Notes: generated by a model from the sequence alone, not told the origin. A stretch of 64,000 nt of DNA from Symsagittifera roscoffensis (GCF_963678635.1 NC_087068.1:60576949-60640948); one strand, 5' to 3'. Positions 11,970 to 22,603 are shown, counted from the stretch's first letter. Translations and numbers: made by a program.

Positions 11970-12660
11970 CAAAGGACTGTTGTGTTCTTGGTTCTCAAAA
12001 CCAATTCCTTCTTTTTGGTCAGTTTTGGGTGAACCTCCCAGCTGCAAGTCTCCAAAAGTTACCATAAAGCTCAACTACTTGAAAACGCTGAACTACCAGA
12101 CTATCATTAAACGGTCAATACTTCTGGTTAACTTCAGCTCACAGTATGCCCTCAATTAAAATATCGGACTGACTTTTGTCAGACCTCTGTCAGATGAGCC
12201 AATCAACCAACAGGAGCGGAGAAGAGAAGAAAAACCAATAACAAGGGAGTACCAAAAGGGACAGCATGTGAAGATATTCAAACTAAGGGCAAAATCAGCT
12301 CTCGTCAAGGAATATAGAGCGCCCTATCTCTGCGGCCTATGACAGTGTGCGGCCTATGACAATGTGGAGACAAACAACACAAAAAAAATTATTATAGCCA
12401 GCTCGGATCGTTTGAAGTCATTTTTCTGGCACAACGAGATCATGTTGGCAGCATCCAACCTAGATTGGATACACTCTTTGACACTGGCCTCATTGTTGTA
12501 TTAGCAGGCAAAAACAAACCGCATCACATTTGTTTTTTTTTGTTGCTTGGTATATAACGTCTCGAAAAAACGTCTCGAAAATGTAGCCATAATTTGACAA
12601 TCAATTTCGGACCATTATTAAAATAGAGAATCATCCAAATACTATAAAAACCAGAAAATA
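11970..12660. other. Spacer left of the giant transposon
   Basis: No supportable gene. It contains a small direct repeat (GCGGCCTATGACA(G/A)TGTG twice near 12,332-12,365). The last two bases before the transposon terminus are TA. Confidence 0.4.
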
Positions 12661-12703
12661 CACTAGTCGATCAAGGGAGGTTATCTTGCAAGATCTTGCA
12701 AGA
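12661..12703 (+). repeat. Left terminal inverted repeat (CACTA terminus)
   Basis: 43 bp matching the reverse complement of 35,299-35,341, with differences only at terminus positions 2 (A versus C) and 38 (G versus A). The first five bases are CACTA. Confidence 0.85.
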
Positions 12704-12860
12704 ATCTTGGAAGATTCTTCTAAAGAGGGTGCATCTCTTTAAAAGATCTTGCAAGATTCTTGCAAGATCTTGCAAGATAACCTCCTTTAAAGATAACCTT
12801 TTTTTTGCAAGATCTTTAAAGATACAATTTTTTTGGGCAAAAACAGCTTTACACGCGAAG
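12684..12860. repeat. Left subterminal array of palindromic decamers
   Basis: Five perfect TCTTGCAAGA copies (12,684, 12,694, 12,747, 12,758 and 12,768) plus variants such as GCAAGATCTTTAAAGA. GGAGGTTATC at 12,676 is matched by GATAACCTCC near 12,775, so the block can fold on itself. Such arrays usually bind the transposon-encoded protein. An 81-codon minus-strand frame here is a by-product of the repeat. Confidence 0.8.
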
Positions 12861-13134
12861 ACAACCAAGTAGCGTTCGTGGAAGAAGGAAGCAGTCTTAG
12901 CTACGCATACATACACACAGCCCGCTAGGCGGTTCCCCCAGAAAGCTTCTTTTTTTAAAACTTTTTTTTTTGTAATAGACGGCTATCTTCAAGTTTTGAT
13001 CGACTACTTATACCTTAATCTTTCGAAATAGGAAAAACACAATGTACATCAATTGAGAACATAAATTTGAAGAAATAAACACAAGCAAAGATTAAGCACA
13101 AGATGAAAATTAGGTTTTTTTTAATTCCGTTTTT

Positions 13135-13251
13135 TCACACAATCACGTTAAATTGCACGTCTGTCTCGTCTGACACTTCTATTTCCAGTTCGAACTCTCC
13201 CCCAGTGCAGAGGAAGTTGCCACACAGTTCTTCCCTGTCGATGTCATTCAC
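13135..13251 (-). CDS. Cadherin gene, exon 3 (3' part of captured or partial gene)
   Basis: A CAG acceptor (CAATTTCAG) precedes GTGAATGACATCGACAGG. The frame continues in phase 0 from the previous exon and reads VNDIDREELCGNF...ELEIEVSD...FNVIV before a TGA at 13,135. This matches the strand pattern late in an extracellular cadherin repeat. No membrane segment or cytoplasmic tail follows, and only about 470 bp remain before the transposon terminus. The product would be a truncated, possibly secreted, fragment, or the TGA is an unused stop beyond an unseen donor. The exon is called from splice borders and frame continuity. Confidence 0.6.
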   Translation of the reverse strand: MNDIDREELCGNFLCTGGEFELEIEVSDETDVQFNVIV

Positions 13252-13505
13252 CTGAAATTGACAAAAACAGTGAGTTGGCTAAAAAAAGACTTGAAGCAAA
13301 ATGAAAAAATCACAATTACTAAAATAGCAAGTTCCTCTGAGCCGGTAACACCAATTGGCTCGGTATGTTGGATTGGGCTATACCAATAAAAATTTCACTA
13401 ATTTAAGCAAAAGAAAGTTTTTGATAGTTATCACAGCTCGGGTGTCAAGCCTTTTTATATGGTACTAATTTTGCATGGAAAAATTAAATTCATCGTTCTT
13501 CGCCA

Positions 13506-13609
13506 CATTCCGTGGTGAATACAAAAATATTATTTCTCACTTAGGGCCATAAAACTTGAGCCCTCTCAAGGCATCCTCACGAAGCAAGCGCGTTGTAGTT
13601 ACTAATTGG
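13506..13609 (+). repeat. 104-bp direct repeat, left copy
   Basis: From CATTCCGTGGTGAATAC to AGTTACTAATTGG. It differs from 15,068-15,171 at one base (GCGCGTT versus GCGTGTT). The pair brackets 1.46 kb within the cadherin intron. Confidence 0.9.
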
Positions 13610-13932
13610 TTATATCTTTATTTAGGGAGATTTTTTGGACCAAGTTAACATCCTCGTCCCAAAGCCGTTTAGGGGAGGAGGATATTAAATTGGTTCCGAA
13701 TTCGAATTCTTCAGCCAATCACTTAGCACAATTAATTTATATTGAACTTTGGGATGGGTTAACTACGTCTATGGAGGAGGGGGGAAGGCTGTTAAATGAT
13801 CCGATATGTTCAGTTCTAATACTATTTTAAACAATCATAAGCAAAAAAAAAACTTTTTATTTACAGTTGGCTGATTCAAACAAGGAAGTAAGGCATGGCT
13901 TCAGTTTCGAGAACTATTTTCTATAGCTGCCT

Positions 13933-14870
13933 CCCGGGTTGACCTCCATACACCGAAAATGGTTATCATACAATTCCATACATCAAGTGTATGGAAAAAT
14001 GCTTGTCATACAATTTTCATACAATTTCTAAAAATGGTTGAAAACTGGTATAAACTTATTTCTGTGGATGTTTGATTCTTATAAAACAGTCTGGTGATAA
14101 AAAATTGAGGTTCTCGTTTTTTTGAAAAAAATGCATATCATACAATTCCCATATATGGGAATTGTATGACTGGAATTTTTTTGATGGCGACACAAAAAAT
14201 TTTTCAAGTAATTTTGAAAATTTGGCCCAAAAACTTTTTTGTTTTTTTTTCAACCGCAAATCGAATTTCGTACGCAAACAAACATTTTTTGAAATTTTTT
14301 GCATGCAAAATTTAATATTTTGTGTGCATAACGTAGTCCTGGATACGAAAAAATTGGCTTTTATTTTCTTTTCACTTAAATTTTTTTTTTCAAAATTGCT
14401 GAAAATTCCTATTTCTTTTGTATGGAGTGTTAATGTAAGCCTTGATCAATGTCTGATAACTTGAAAATTCAAAAATTTAAAATAATCATCATTAAAAAAT
14501 TTTGCCAAAAAATAAAAGTTCGTTACTTTTGCTATATCAATTGTGAAAAACATCCAAATTCAGGTCGTTTGCTATGCATTGTATATGCAAGACCGTCCAA
14601 CCTTTGGTGTTTTGAGTAACCAAGGTCTTTGTTACTTGTGTTCGGTTGCGAACACAACCAAAAAACTTTTCAGAAACTAAATTTTGAAAGAAAACGTCAA
14701 AATTTTTTGGTTTATGGAAAAACACCTATCATACAATATTCATTTATGGAAAAATCTTTATCATAGAGATTTCATACAATGTTCTGTACGTATGGCATTG
14801 TATGGAATTGTATGACAAGAAGTTTTTCATAAATGGAAATTGTATGATTAGAAGTTTTGGTCAACCCGGG
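13933..14870. mobile_element. MITE-like element in cadherin intron
   Basis: CCCGGGTTGACC at 13,933-13,944 is the exact reverse complement of GGTCAACCCGGG at 14,859-14,870. Internally, TCATACAATT(T/C)CCAT-type motifs occur in both orientations near each end. The 938-bp body has no credible protein: the 100- and 82-codon frames at 14,056-14,464 oppose one another in AT-rich sequence. It is probably a non-autonomous element or foldback, sitting between the 104-bp direct repeats. Confidence 0.55.
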
Positions 14871-15067
14871 TTGATAGTCGCAAATAGTTGTTTTTGACGT
14901 TTGATTTGTAATTTTCCGACTTCTATAAACCATAGCCAACGTTTGATTTCACTGTAGAGAAGTTTCAATAATCGCATAACAATAAGCGTTTGCTTATTTC
15001 ACACTAAAAATTAATTAACACGCTTTAGTAGTTTATTAGTAGTAATAGTAGTTTAGTAGTAACACGC

Positions 15068-15171
15068 CATTCCGTGGTGAATACAAAAATATTATTTCTC
15101 ACTTAGGGCCATAAAACTTGAGCCCTCTCAAGGCATCCTCACGAAGCAAGCGTGTTGTAGTTACTAATTGG
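15068..15171 (+). repeat. 104-bp direct repeat, right copy
   Basis: Near-identical to 13,506-13,609 in the same orientation. It ends 53 bp before the cadherin exon-2 donor. The pair may be a local duplication made when the intervening sequence arrived. Confidence 0.9.
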
Positions 15172-15224
15172 CCGCCAAACCTAAGTTGACCGTTAATTTA
15201 TCCCTGATTACTCTAATTAATTAC

Positions 15225-15740
15225 CTGTAGCAGTCTAGCTTCATTCCAGTTCTCCCCCTGCTTCAAGACGAACTTTTTGAGACCATTGCCAGAAGTCAAC
15301 AGCCATGTGAACTGGGAGTGGTCACCCAGATGAGTGAAGTCCGCATCGCTGGCTGTGAAGGTGTGGGTGAAGGTCCTGTTGCCTTCAAAGGAACAGCAGA
15401 CATCTTCCTGGACTGTGATGGAGTCAGTGGCCACATTTGGACTGAAGTAGATCTGCTCCTCATTCACATCTGTGATGGTCTGCAGCACTAGTTGTCCGTC
15501 TGCCACTTGACTGTTGCCCAGAGTGGGGTCGTCCTTGTCGTCTATCTGCAGTAGTGCCACTGCACTCCCTCTGGCCACACTCTCCACCACACTGGCCACG
15601 TAGTTCACCACTGGCGAGAACAGCGGCAGGTTGTCGTTCTCATCTGTCACTGTGTAGGTGGTTGTGCACGTCACTGCACTGCTCCCGTCGTCCGCTATGA
15701 TGTTGATGGCCACTGGGGAAGTCAGTGTCTCCCGGTCCAC
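15225..15740 (-). CDS. Cadherin gene, exon 2 (calcium-binding ectodomain repeats)
   Basis: An exon of 516 nt (172 codons) bounded by a TGCACTGCAG acceptor and a CAG|GTAATT donor, in phase 0 at both ends. It begins VDRETLTSPVAINIIADDGS, continues to TVTDENDNLPLFSPVVNYV, which carries the classic cadherin DxNDN calcium-binding linker, and then most of a further repeat (QIDDKDDPTLGNSQ, FTASDADF). Cadherin repeats mediate calcium-dependent cell adhesion outside the cell. The open frame continues past the acceptor only as intron read-through. G+C is clearly higher than in the flanks, as expected for a conserved exon. Its location inside the CACTA element suggests capture of host exons. Confidence 0.85.
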
Positions 15741-16003
15741 CTGCAGTGCAGAAAAGTAATGCAGTTTAACAGTATTACCTTCTTCGTAACAATCAGTTTT
15801 ACCATCCGAGTTATTTGAAAGCATATGATAATTTGGAACCATATGACAAAAATAACGTAGCAATTAATTTGAACGCTGCAAAACAACACTTGCTGAGGAA
15901 ATATTACCGCTCAGACTCGCCATTTAGTTTATTTAAGTCTAATTAAATCGCAATTTTATTAGACGGTATTTATCAAGTTTGAAGTCTTGAACGTTTAGAC
16001 TAC

Positions 16004-16193
16004 CTTTTTGGCCAGTTTGATGATTCCGGTGGTAGGCTCGATGTTCAGGAAACCCCCTGCGTTGCCGGTGAGTGTCCAAGTGAGTGGGGAGTAGGGATTG
16101 TCTGGATCTGAGGTGGACAAGGAATTGTCTGTCGTCTCAAACCAGCCATTTCCAGGCACATTAAATACAGTGGATCCCACAGACATTGCCTCA
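16004..16193 (-). CDS. Cadherin gene, exon 1 of the visible part
   Basis: Acceptor TTTTTTTAG, then TGAGGCAATG; donor AAAAAG|GTAGTC. The exon needs two bases from an earlier exon (xxT), then reads EAMSVGSTVFNVPGNGW and ends GIIKLAKK, which joins in phase 0 to VDRE of the next exon. The joined LAKK/VDRE region is the usual end of a cadherin strand block. The AM-x-VGSTVF start is where a new cadherin repeat normally begins. The in-frame ATG at 16,186 lies in mid-domain, so I do not treat it as the gene start; the 5' part of the gene is missing or unrecognised. Confidence 0.8.
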
Positions 16194-16412
16194 CTAAAAA
16201 AAGCTCACAGATAAAAACCAAGTAATTTTTCTTTGAATTGATGTTTTTTTTCAAAAACAATAAAAAAAACCCTTACACGCACGTTGATTTCACAGGTACT
16301 GATTTCAATAAGGAATTGCTAAGTTCTCATCATAATTCTGCAGATTCTTGCGCTAAATTGATTTTAAAATTGTTATCAGATCTCAAAATCTATCAGAATG
16401 AAACTTTTGATT

Positions 16413-16496
16413 TTCCATGCAGTTTTCTGTTGAGGATGAACTCGTGCTCATTGGTGTCTTTTAGCCGTAGGGGGGGAAGACCAGTCAGCGAGGGAC
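16413..16496 (-). CDS. Possible further cadherin-gene exon
   Basis: A TTATTGCAG acceptor is followed by an open frame reading PSLTGLPPLRLKDTNEHEF and a basic tail. Base composition is exon-like. A GT donor exists (AAAA|GTTTCA), but its phase does not match the next exon, so this is tentative. Confidence 0.3.
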
Positions 16497-16782
16497 CTGC
16501 AATAACGCACAACACAAACAATCATGTCACACAACAGAAACACACAACACTTTCAAAACTAGAAACGATCACGTTTTTTGCGCTAATTCCAGATTATTTT
16601 TTTACGTTAACTTTCAGCAGATGAATTGCAACTGACTCTCGTGAAAAAAAAAACAAAAAAATCAGCAAGACCTATATCAGAGTCTTCACTAAGTTCATTA
16701 CTCTTAAAAAGCGTTATGAAGGATAACTAGAATTCAAGTTTTCTAAAAAAAAGGTATCTTTCTGAAAACCAGAAAGAACTTC

Positions 16783-17330
16783 ACATCTCGAAAACTACCA
16801 AGATTTGAGATGTTATGTTTGATGGCAATAGTTGCAAAATTTGAAATTACTCTGACAGCACACAACTACAGGGTTAGGAATTTCACTTAAGTGAAATATT
16901 TTGTAATTTGAGTTTTCTGAAAATTTTCAGAAAAAATCACAAAAATTTTTGTATCTCCTTAATTAAAAAGATCAGGATTTTCTTAATTGGAGGCCAAATT
17001 TGCAACTCCTGAGTTTACCCTGACAGAGCCTCACTACAGAGATATTAACTTCAAGTTCTATAAAAAAAAACTAAACCTAAGTTTTCTGAACATTTTTGAG
17101 AAAATCATAAAAAAACGTCATATCCCAAAAACTACAAGGATTTGAGAAGTGAGATCTGAAGGCAGGATTCGCAACCCCTGAGAGTACCGTGACAGCACCC
17201 AATTACAGGGTTAGAATTTCAAAAATTGAGAAGTTTTTTTAATCAATTTTCTACAAATTTTTGAAAAATCTCGAAAATTGCCTATCTCATAAACTAAAAG
17301 GATTTGGCTATTCATACGAAGACCAGAATC
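16783..17330. repeat. Degenerate tandem repeat, about 175-bp unit
   Basis: Four diverged units are recognisable by AAAACTAC(C/A)AAG(A/G)ATTTGAG near 16,791, 16,964, 17,141 and 17,293 and by ACAGGGTTAG(A/G)AATTTC-type blocks. Unit length is close to that of the better-preserved satellite at 30.8-32.0 kb, but the sequences are not obviously the same. Confidence 0.6.
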
Positions 17331-17434
17331 CCAAAACCTGGGAAAACTCTGACAACATCCATCTTTTGGGTTGCTAGTTACAATTTTGATGAAATAAACA
17401 CTGAACTTAAACTGGAAAACCGAAAAAAAACCTT

Positions 17435-18560
17435 AACCATTGCAATATACGATATAGCTTAAACGTGAAAAAATTCTTGTGTTAAACATGAAAAAAAAGT
17501 ACGTTCAAAAAGCTTAAACATGGTGAGGTAGTAAAGTCCACATTTAAATCTATAAAAAAGATAAAAGATTTGATATATGAAAGTTAGAAAATTAGGAACC
17601 GGGTAGACAGGCATAATCAAATTAATTTAAAAAAAAGCAGTTATACAGACAGACAGACTTAATTTGGCCTCGAAAAAAATTACTGAAAAACTAATGACCT
17701 TGCGGAAAACAAATTAAAAAAATTTTCCTAAATATGATATAGTTTAAACATTTTTCCGTTAAACAAGCAAAATTATTGTGCTTAAACATGGGAGATAGCT
17801 GTCACTAGCATTTAAATATAGTATAGATAGTATAGATATAGATAACCAGAAGCCATGCATTGGAAAAAATGAGAATTTAATGCAATTTTTTTCATCTTTA
17901 ACTGAAAGTTTTGCGGAGACAAAATTGGAAAACTAAGAACTATAATTACTCGTTTGAAAATGAAAAAAGAGAGTACTTTAGGAATCCGTCAAAAATTGGG
18001 ACGAAATCAATAATATCGACAAAAAATCAATTTTTTTTTGAAAATTGTTTCAACTCTGGACCCAGTATTGCTAGACCAGCTGTTAACAATGCAACTTGGA
18101 AAATTTGTGCTGACGTGCAATTTGGCGAGATCGGAAATGGAGATCTTAAAATTGAGATCTGTGAACACAAAGTTATTTACGAGAAAAAAGTCTAGTACCC
18201 GATTGCAATACCCTTGCTATCAGTCAAAAAAATTATCAGGTCGATATCAGCTAAGCTTTAAAATTTTAGAATTGATTTGAAGCAAGCAATTTGTTCACGT
18301 CTCACAAAAAGTTATCCACGCCAGAGTAATCATGCGTTCATTCCATAACCAGAGATAATCCACTACGCGGAACTTGCAATTTTGAAGAAAAAAAGAGAAA
18401 GGCATACTTATTTTGGCCTTGAAAAAAATAACTGAAAAATTACTGACCTTGCGGAAAATTAATTAAAAAAATTTCTGAAGCATTGCAATATATGATATAA
18501 TTTAAACATTCTTTCGTTAAGCAAGCAAAATTATTATGCTTAAACATGTGATGTAGCATT
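17435..18560. repeat. Dispersed repeat copies within the transposon
   Basis: A block reading GGCCT(C/T)GAAAAAAA, then GACCTTGCGGAAAA, then a GATATA(G/A)TTTAAACAT stretch ending in GCTTAAACATG occurs at 17,655-17,790 and 18,408-18,548, with a partial copy near 17,435-17,490. No coding potential is evident; the 94- and 80-codon frames at 17,911-18,280 overlap in different frames. Confidence 0.6.
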
Positions 18561-19680
18561 TAAATATAGTATAGATAGATGGAAAAGCAGCGGAATATGG
18601 TCAAGCATAATGCATAACTTGTAAGAAGACCTCAACGATGTGGATAACAAAAAAGATGGCTACATGAGATACAAAACCTATTTATGCTTGAAACTTTTTT
18701 GATGAACAAAACACATTTTGAGAAAACTGGACAAATAGGTAAAATTTTTATTCCGCTGAGAAATCTTAAATTGAATTCCTTTTTCGATACAAGATGTGGC
18801 TCCCGTTTTTCGTGAAATTTGCACCTTTTGTGTTCGATAGTGTAGTTTGCCTTCCTTTTAACAAAGGAAATGAAGTGAAGTTACAAAGCAATCAAAACCA
18901 AACCGCGAAAAATCAAATTTAGCTTGAACAAATTTCCCGAAAAAAAAACTTAAAAACCAAGACCTATATAAGAGTATTGAGTACGGTCTTGATCCTAAGC
19001 ATAGCTAACAGACAAAATTCATAACCAATTGCGCAGCGTCCGGCTGTTATTTCTTCCCTTTTAAGTTTCAGGAATCCATTATTTGGCTTCATCGGATGTT
19101 CCATGCAATTGCGAGATAGGACATGCAGCTTTTTCTCCGATTCCAAAATCAGATTTTGAACGAACATTCAAATACAAGTCAACACAAGGGAAATCAACTA
19201 AAGCTAGTTGACTGGATCCAACACAAACAGTGCATCTATTAGACAAAAGTATCTACCATAAATGAAACGATGCAATGCAAATCAAAAGCAACATGAAAAA
19301 GCATGCTCTGATTGCAAACAAGTTAACCGCATTTTGAATTCACTCAACTAACATGTGAGCAAACTAATCGAATTTGTTTTATTTTTATTATACAATGAAA
19401 ATTTTCTGATAACCAATCAGATTTTGTGTCAGGACAACCTCACCAGTTTTTGAGGAACCCTATCATCGGTCCTTTTCGTCAACCTTCCTTTCAGCCAAAA
19501 TGCAAAGTTACTATGAAAACTTAAATTGCAAAGATACCCAAACTTGTTGGGAACGCAACGTCCGAAGAGGGTTTTTTCCGCATCACTCCTCAATTCAATT
19601 TTTTAAATAATAATATTTAGAGAAAACCTACCCGTCTTAACTTTTGAATGCAATCTAAACAGTTGAACCTGGGACATTGT
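18561..19680. other. Non-coding interior of transposon
   Basis: Nothing firm. A 67-codon minus-strand frame at 18,964-19,167 has more balanced composition than its flanks and a hydrophobic C-terminal stretch (CLLAMLRIKTVL). It could be an exon, but I found no convincing splice partner. Confidence 0.3.
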
Positions 19681-19686
19681 CGGAGG

Positions 19687-19757
19687 ATACCCGGGAGGGA
19701 TTTGAACCCTCGCCCATTGACCAGAGTCAACGTCATGGACATCTAGACCACCGTGTA
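19687..19757 (-). tRNA. tRNA-like sequence (pseudogene or SINE head)
   Basis: On the minus strand an acceptor strand TACACGG pairs with CCGGGTA (6 of 7). A T-arm GAGGG/TTCAAAT/CCCTC is perfect and contains the B-box GGTTCAAATCC. A degenerate A-box (TGGTCTAGATGTCC) is present. The anticodon arm does not fold into a normal 5-bp stem with a 7-nt loop (TTGAC and GTCAA leave only four bases), so it is probably not a working tRNA. A tRNA-derived SINE promoter or decayed tRNA gene is more likely. Confidence 0.5.
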
Positions 19758-20685
19758 TTGTGTTTTAACTGATAACTGACCAAGTTCAACTGCTTCGATG
19801 ACAAGGACACGACTGTAAGTGTCATGTCCAGCTTCAAATCATTTCATTCACACACAATATATAATTTTCCCTATTTTGGGGACCTGTTATAATTTCTTTT
19901 TTGTCATTATTCAGCATATTTTCCCAACATTATATACTAAGTTCTGCTGTCACTTCAAAATGTCCTCTGACATTAGTCGCGCGTGTGTACGCAGGTAACT
20001 TTAAGCCGTTAGTGCTACAATATATCCACACAGAGCTCAGATTTGACACCTCGATAGGAGCACACACGGTCAACATCGGTTTTGAGCTCATTCTATTGAA
20101 AGTTAACCTATCTTTTTTGATGCATAAGATCTTGCAAAAACGACTAAAAACTAGCGTGTAACGCACCTTCGGTGTATCGAACAACTCACAAAATCGCGGA
20201 TATTAGAAATTATTATACGAGAGATCTACACGCACAGAAGACAAGATATTCTCTTTATCAGTTCCTTATTGCCATTTTTTCTAGAATAGGTCATTTTTTA
20301 GGGTATGAATTTTATGGAGCAGTAATAACATGAAAAATTGAACGTGATAAAAAAAACGGTCTATAATTTGAATTTTTTTTGTGAAAATCATCCCCCACAT
20401 GCCATATAAAGAACAAAGTGATAAACTTAGCACCTAGTTACAAATCAATTATGGCAAATAGCCTTCCTTCAATCAATTTGGAACGATTTCTAAGACGGAA
20501 CTAATCTCCGCTTACGCGTTAATAGCGAGAAACACAACTGCTTTAATTGTCGCAAATTAGCCAAAATGACAATCTTTAAACCCCCACAACTTTACGAAAA
20601 ATGATGAAGGTGAAATATCTTTTCAAATTTGAGATCAAGACAACAATACTTTTTGAATGATACCATTTAGTAAATAGCTTTAACG
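19758..20685. other. Non-coding interior of transposon
   Basis: Opposing 86- and 84-codon frames occupy the same bases at 19,901-20,184 without motifs. No gene, RNA or clear repeat is supported. Confidence 0.4.
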
Positions 20686-21085
20686 AATTTTCAGAAATTT
20701 TTTCTTTTTTGGTCATAAAATTTGGTGTATCGTCATGAAAAAAAATTTTGGTCAAAAAATGTCAGTCATATAATTCAGAAAATTTTTTGGGTCCGTTAGC
20801 CAAAAATGGATATCCCAAAATAGTACAAAGGGGTACCCTTTGGATCGGCAGGGGGCCGGATCCCTGAAAGGAGGGCGTCCGCCTGCCCTAAATCCATTCC
20901 AGTGTTTATGCATTTTACACATTTTAACCAATTTCACATTTTTTGGAAAAATAACTTTAGCGAATTTTCAGAAACCTTTTTTTTTGTTTGGTCATAAAAT
21001 TTGGTGTATCTTCATGAAAAAAATAATTGGTCAAAAAATGCTAGTCATATAATTTCCATATATGGAATTTTTATGACTAGCATTC
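20686..21085. repeat. Direct repeat pair around a GC-rich core, with terminal hairpin
   Basis: A roughly 100-bp unit (CGAATTTTCAGAAA then TTGGTCATAAAATTTGGTGT then GTCATATAATT) occurs at about 20,680-20,775 and 20,950-21,055. Between them is a GC-rich block near 20,840-20,895 (GGCAGGGGGCCGGATCC). At 21,038-21,083 ATGCTAGTCATA is mirrored by TATGACTAGCAT around TTTCCATATATGGAA. It looks like a small composite or foldback element. Confidence 0.6.
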
Positions 21086-22108
21086 TTTTGATGGAAATTT
21101 TTAAAAGCTAAGTCATTTATGATGCATTTAGAGTACCAGTCAATTTGACGAAACTTAACTGAAATCTTAACTTTCTGTACAACCAAAATCTTGTGATAAA
21201 ACACTAGCGCTAAATTGCACTTACGAAGGATTACATACTCCTGATGGCGCTAACAGATGCACTAGGATCTCCTCGAACTGAACCACCGAAGACTTCATAC
21301 ACCTAAATTCACAAGCGGCAGAACCAAAGCAACGAAATCAAATAAGAACTCTATAAAAAAGCGGGCTCTCCAGCTCGCGATGGAAATAATTCTTAAAAAG
21401 TGGGCTCTCCAGCACACTTTGCGAACACCTTCATAATAAAGTTCACAATCAAGCACCGTAATAAAGAAAAACAAAATGTAAAGTTAGCAACATAATGACT
21501 CAAGATGCCTGCCAAATATTAACATCAAAATAAGAAGAGTGACGAAAGAGTTTTGATTTGAAAGCTTAAAAAAACATACAAGAAGACAATAGAGTGAATA
21601 CAAAATGAACATTATCTTGCCAAATTGAAAATGCAAATAAGAATAAAGACTAAGCGAAATCCACATTTTCTTAACTGATTTCCTCTGAAGTAAAATCAAA
21701 TGATTTAGTCATTATGTGACATTTTCAGCGCAGTTGGCAAGATTAACTAAAGTGTTACCGAACCAAAAACCAACAATATTCGTTAATTTTTGAAGTGTTG
21801 GTTTATTTAAACTTCTCAACATGATTGTTCCGGAGATAAGACTGCTGTTATTTCGAGTGAAAATCAAAAATTATCAAAAAAATTAACCATTCGGTAACAC
21901 TTGATAAGATAAAAAATATCCAGCTTTTCTAGAACAAAACGAAAATATTATTTGAACTTGAAAATTTGAAGAGGCTTGGATAGTTCCTGATAGATTTTTT
22001 TAGTTTTTCCCTCAAACTTTCGTGTAAGAAACACGAAACTATCAAGCCATTGAAATCAAACTTGTGGAAAGATCATCTCAAAAACAGTTCTAGACAAACC
22101 AGGTATTT
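21086..22108. other. Non-coding spacer 3' of the SGNH exon
   Basis: AT-rich, with no supportable gene. A 71-codon minus-strand frame at 21,484-21,699 has no recognisable motif. GCGGGCTCTCCAGC/GTGGGCTCTCCAGC is repeated near 21,361 and 21,399. Confidence 0.4.
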
Positions 22109-22114
22109 TTTATT
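22109..22114 (-). promoter_or_regulatory. Poly(A) signal of the SGNH/transposase transcript
   Basis: AATAAA on the minus strand overlaps the TAA stop by one base (TTCTAAATAAAA). The same stop/AATAAA overlap occurs at the 3' end of the neighbouring gene at 25,780-25,785. Confidence 0.6.
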
Positions 22115-22603
22115 TAGAATCCAAAGTTCTGAACAATAACTCTGTTCAACAATTCCAGCACGTTCAATTGCCCCATGGCATTCAAGTGAGACCGGTCATT
22201 TGGTAGGAAATGCTTTCGAGCAATTCTGGGTTTAACATAAACCCCTTGAGGCAACCAAGAAACGAGATAGCCATTGGTTTCAGTGGCAACGTCAACAGGA
22301 ATGTCCAAGCGTTTGAACACTCCCACCAAGGCTACAACTAGTCCATTATTTCTCAGGAACAAATTAGTTGCCGTTTGCAGAGGAGTATAAACGGGCAGAT
22401 TTTTCCATTGAGACAGATCGTTATTTCCCACTATAATAATTACATGAGTATGCAATCTGGCCATCTCGACTTCTTGCTGCCCCAAGTGGTAGGCTCTCAG
22501 GCCACTTACGCCGTGTACCGTGATGGGATATCGCCAAAGGAGATTATCATTTACAATTCTATCCTGCATGCGCTGGGTATTTGAATCTCCAATTATCAGA
22601 ATG
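22114..22603 (-). CDS. SGNH/GDSL-hydrolase domain exon, likely 3' exon of the transposase gene
   Basis: The exon starts after GCTTTTAG and reads ILIIGDSNTQRM (block I, catalytic Ser), IIIVGNNDL (block III-type GNND) and near the end DRSHLNAMGQ (block V, Asp-x-x-His). The visible Ser, Asp and His make an intact SGNH catalytic set in about 163 residues. SGNH enzymes hydrolyse esters, for example deacetylating sugars or lipids. No start codon precedes block I, so an upstream exon is required. Using GT at 22,697 as donor gives a 94-bp intron and joins MREG of the upstream transposase exon to ILIIGDS in frame (two bases plus one base). This is inference from phase. A separate gene with an unseen first exon is the alternative. 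Confidence 0.75.

Noticed and set aside
12671-12916. 81-codon minus-strand frame and similar frames at 35,085-35,352
   Set aside because: Made of the TCTTGCAAGA arrays at the transposon ends, not protein.
14056-14464. Opposed 82- and 100-codon frames
   Set aside because: They overlap on opposite strands inside an AT-rich MITE-like element and have no recognisable motif.
15741-15863. Extension of the cadherin frame upstream of 15,740 to an ATG-like start
   Set aside because: The TGCACTGCAG acceptor and exact phase match to the previous exon show this is intron read-through.
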